A stretch of DNA of 64,000 nt. Source: Mesobacillus maritimus (GTDB lineage Bacteria > Bacillota > Bacilli > Bacillales > Cytobacillaceae). Position 1 is the stretch's first letter. The number at the start of each line of letters is the position of its first letter. The stretch spans positions 56,890 to 120,889 of the forward strand of contig NZ_JACWFH010000019.1 of the NCBI RefSeq assembly GCF_019749255.1, given 5' to 3'. Below are positions 61,771 through 64,000 of this stretch, one piece after another. The notes under the pieces are model-generated. The model saw nothing but the letters and a program-made list of their open reading frames with translations, made no database searches and had not been told where the DNA came from. The position numbers and the translations under genes are program-made.

Positions 61771-61851
61771 TGGTTTTTATTTACCGAGTTGTTCTTTAAT
61801 AAGAAGATAAAACGAAAGTTGAGATAGTAGAATACGGGACCATCCCTATTT

Positions 61852-62943
61852 TTACAGATTCCACCATGACGTAGGAGGACTAGCAGGCGATTCTGTTAAA
61901 AGAATGGTTTCACCAATTTTAGGAGCAATCAGATGAACATTTTTTGACTCTGCCTCTTTTAATGCCCGCTCGATTGGATCGGTCCAACTATGTCTCGCAA
62001 GGGTAAAAGCTCCCCAATGAATTAGCATCATGGTCTTCCCCTTCACATCTACATTCGCTTGTACCGATTGTTCAGGAAACATATGAGCCCAATACCAGCG
62101 GCGGTCATACTGGCCACCTTCGATTAATGCGATATCAAAAGGTCCATATTTCTCGCCAATTTCTTTAAAGTGCCCATCATAGCCGCCATCTCCGCTGGTA
62201 AAAAATCTGGTTTGTTTTCCGAGAATGACCCAACCGCCCCAAAGAGTAGAATTCCGGTTAAAAATCCCCCTTCCGGAAAAATGTTTAGATGGAGTTAACG
62301 CAAGAGTTAAGCCTTGAAATTGGATTTCCTCCCACCAATTAAGCTCGGTGATGGTGTCTTGTGCCACTCCCCAGCGAATTAAATGTGCCCCTACGCCCAA
62401 CGGAACAAAGAAATGGCCTGCCTTGTTTTTTAGTTTTTGAATCGAGGGATAATCTAAATGGTCGTAATGATCATGCGTGATTAAGACAGCATCAATCGGT
62501 GGCATTTCTTCTATCAGATCCAGTATTTTCTCGCTATAACGCTTAGGTCCGACAAAGGAAACAGGAGATGCGATCGGACCTAACATCGGGTCAACGAAAA
62601 GCTTTTTCTGATCAATGCTAAGCAGAAAAGCCGAATGCCCAAACCAAGTTAGACTGTCTTTACTACTTTTCACTTTGTCCCAATCTATCGTGGATACAGG
62701 GACTTGTCCCTTAGGAGACCGGTCAGCCTGAGCCGAAACAGAATGCTCTGGTTTTACCGTGCTATGTAATGCACCACTATCCCCTTTTCTGGGAAAAACA
62801 AATTTCCCCTTAACGTAATGGTCAAATGCATGATACGCCTCTGTTTCCTTCCTGCTTGGCCTTCCACCGAAAACAGGATTTATATATATAAACAATGAAA
62901 GAGCAGCCACAAAGAGTAGTGCAAAGATGAGTAGATACATCAT
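61852..62943 (-). CDS. Membrane-anchored MBL-fold hydrolase, NAPE-PLD-like
   Basis: About 363 residues from ATG 62943. An N-terminal membrane helix (MYLLIFALLFVAALSLFIYI) is followed by a metallo-beta-lactamase fold with the zinc motif THDHYDH, a later GDGGYDG and HWGAFTLARHSW. The family includes N-acyl-phosphatidylethanolamine phospholipase D and ascorbate-6-phosphate lactonases; WFGHSAFLLSID is typical. The catalytic part should face outside. The start is uncertain: AAAGGA lies 12 bases from this ATG, and TTG at 62952 is also possible. Confidence 0.85.
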   Translation of the reverse strand: MMYLLIFALLFVAALSLFIYINPVFGGRPSRKETEAYHAFDHYVKGKFVFPRKGDSGALHSTVKPEHSVSAQADRSPKGQVPVSTIDWDKVKSSKDSLTWFGHSAFLLSIDQKKLFVDPMLGPIASPVSFVGPKRYSEKILDLIEEMPPIDAVLITHDHYDHLDYPSIQKLKNKAGHFFVPLGVGAHLIRWGVAQDTITELNWWEEIQFQGLTLALTPSKHFSGRGIFNRNSTLWGGWVILGKQTRFFTSGDGGYDGHFKEIGEKYGPFDIALIEGGQYDRRWYWAHMFPEQSVQANVDVKGKTMMLIHWGAFTLARHSWTDPIERALKEAESKNVHLIAPKIGETILLTESPASPPTSWWNL

Positions 62944-62977
62944 ATTTTTCAAAATTCCTTTCAAACAAAATCTTTGG

Positions 62978-62990
62978 TGACAGGCACCAT
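62978..62990. repeat. GGTGCCTGTCACC-type dispersed motif
   Basis: GGTGACAGGCACC is a short palindromic member of the GGTGCCTG family, just upstream of the MBL gene. Confidence 0.5.
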
Positions 62991-63047
62991 CCAAATTCTA
63001 GGAGGTTTCTGTTACACATTATCTACCATTTATAATAGAAAAAATCC

Positions 63048-63096
63048 GGGGAGAGCACCAATTTTCATTTTGAATTTAGCACATTGTGAGATTAGA
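63048..63096. repeat. Dispersed TTTGAATTTAGCACATTGTG element, copy 3
   Basis: GGGGAGAGCACCAATTTTCA, then TTTGAATTTAGCACATTGTG and AGATTAGA; diverged copy. Confidence 0.55.
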
Positions 63097-63200
63097 AAGA
63101 AACGTTCCCCAGTGTCTATTCTAACTAAAAAACTACTCAAAAGTAGTAAAAGCATGTCCATTCTCAGCTCATACACGATTTCTGTTCAGCAAAATAATGA

Positions 63201-63401
63201 TCAACTCCCATCTTTCCGGGTAATCCACTCTTCTCTCAATTGCAATCCCTCAATGGTTTTTCCCTTACGATTCTCCGTTTGTTTTTTTACCGTATGCAAT
63301 AATTTTATATACTTCTCTTCACTTGATTTGCTAATCAATAGATTATAGATCCTTCCTCTTAGTTTTAATTGCTTATCAATCATTTTATTAGTGACCTTCA
63401 T
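63201..63401 (-). pseudogene. Probable N-terminal remnant of an alpha/beta-hydrolase gene
   Basis: The 66-residue frame begins MKVTNKMIDKQLKLRG and ends EGLQLREEWITRKDGS before a stop. The ending resembles the segment EEWI-x-RKDGS that leads into the first strand (LRVCIYKP) of Bacillus alpha/beta-hydrolases, and nothing like the rest of such an enzyme follows. It has AGAGGATG ten bases before its ATG, so it may still be translated. Either a truncated gene or a small protein in its own right; the hydrolase link is from memory of the family. Confidence 0.45.
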
Positions 63402-63588
63402 GGATTTATCATCCTCTCTACTGAAGTGCCTGTGTAAGGCACATTATATCTAAAAATGAATCCCTTGGTGTTACGATTAAGGCCACTGTTATTACCTTTT
63501 GAAAGCAATTTTACAAGAGATGGTGAAAATTCAGAAAAATGAAACTTTACAAGGTATAAAACGTAAAAATGATAAGGGGGGAGCATAA

Positions 63589-63900
63589 ATGAAAAAGGTT
63601 ATAGTCAGAACAATTTTATCAGCAATCATAATCAGTATCATTGTATGGGGTGCCAGTTACATCTTTTCATTCTCATACAGTGAGTGGAGTTTTTTCATAG
63701 GACTGGGGTTATCCGTTGGCATTTTCTTTTTTAATAGTAGTGGCGGGACGTTATCAAAAGTTACAACCCATCATGCAAGTCAATCCGTTTGGAAAATCCA
63801 AAAAGATAATGAATTAACAGCAACTGTAGGAGCAGTTTTATATGGTTCTGTTCTTTTTACCATTATTAGTTTACTTGCTATGATCATCATCTATTTTTGA
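63589..63900 (+). CDS. 103-residue membrane protein
   Basis: ATG follows AAGGGGGGAGC at four bases. The protein has three hydrophobic segments (ILSAIIISIIVWGASYIF, WSFFIGLGLSVGIFFF and TIISLLAMIIIYF at the end) with a polar Thr/His/Ser-rich section between (LSKVTTHHASQSVWKIQKDN). No family recognised. It is followed by a GGTGCCTGG inverted repeat that may terminate it. Confidence 0.75.
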   Translation: MKKVIVRTILSAIIISIIVWGASYIFSFSYSEWSFFIGLGLSVGIFFFNSSGGTLSKVTTHHASQSVWKIQKDNELTATVGAVLYGSVLFTIISLLAMIIIYF

Positions 63901-63927
63901 TTCATAGAAAAGTGCCTTGAAAAAGTG

Positions 63928-63961
63928 CCAGGCACCATCCATAAAATTGGAAGGTGCCTGG
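63928..63961. repeat. GGTGCCTGG inverted repeat
   Basis: Perfect 9-bp arms CCAGGCACC (63928-63936) and GGTGCCTGG (63953-63961). Nothing recognisable lies between here and the end of the window. Confidence 0.7.
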
Positions 63962-64000
63962 GTATGTATCACTAGCCTTGCATGGGTTTAAAAATTTCCC

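Overview
The window looks like a chromosomal segment from a mesophilic, endospore-forming member of the Bacillaceae (Bacillus sensu lato). The evidence is the low-to-moderate GC content, strong AGGAGG ribosome binding sites with frequent GTG and TTG starts, and the gene set: a GerA-type germination protein, a DUF3231 protein, an FbpA-like protein, a YhgE/Pip protein with a TetR neighbour, an NsrR-hmp divergon, a citA-citR divergon, a preQ1-controlled queCDE operon and an oppABCDF operon. No rRNA, tRNA, CRISPR array, transposase or phage gene was seen.

Layout. 0-2 kb: the start of a gerA-like gene, an array of 51-bp palindromic repeats and a three-gene ECF sigma factor operon. 2-5.2 kb: an amidase and a VWA lipoprotein. 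5.6-7.9 kb: ahpCF with a PerR-like box. 8-10 kb: a HAD phosphatase and a FusB-type EF-G-binding protein behind what reads as a leader-peptide/hairpin attenuator. 10.9-14.2 kb: an overlapping operon of a GT4 glycosyltransferase, a tandem-duplicated kinase-like protein and a UDP-sugar epimerase. 15.3-21.1 kb: oppABCDF. 21.3-28.4 kb: DUF3231, a second repeat array, an L,D-transpeptidase, an M48 protease-ankyrin fusion, a GNAT enzyme, a nitronate monooxygenase and small proteins. 28.5-30.6 kb: a MetE-type methyltransferase and a LysR regulator. 30.8-31.3 kb: a third repeat array. 31.8-40.4 kb: an ABC exporter, an intracellular GH10 enzyme, yhgE/tetR with a phased operator array, and citA-citR. 40.6-53.6 kb: a 21-bp repeat array, an ASCH protein, a 3-hydroxyacyl-CoA dehydrogenase, an AlkD-like protein, a nuclease-helicase, two MFS exporters, a PemK-like toxin pair and queCDE. 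53.8-59.4 kb: a lyxose isomerase-like cupin, hmp/nsrR, a VOC protein, and a DoxX plus LigB-type dioxygenase pair facing an XRE-cupin regulator. 59.6-64 kb: an FbpA-like gene, an MFS transporter, an MBL-fold hydrolase, a truncated hydrolase remnant and a small membrane protein.

Many genes serve stress handling: peroxide (ahpCF), nitric oxide (hmp/nsrR), electrophiles (DoxX/LigB, VOC), antibiotics (FusB-like, MFS pumps, YhgE) and alkylation damage (AlkD-like). The most unusual material is regulatory or intergenic. It comprises the FusB leader with mutually exclusive hairpins that hide the ribosome binding site, four TGAC-N15-GTCA palindromes about 74 bp apart upstream of yhgE with a fifth upstream of tetR, and three intergenic arrays that share a 51-52 bp period and a one-hairpin-per-unit design. 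Several families of short dispersed palindromes (GGGACA/TGTCCC, GGTGCCTG, AGCAAAGGGG stems) also fill the intergenic gaps. All assignments rest on reading motifs by eye; no database search was possible.
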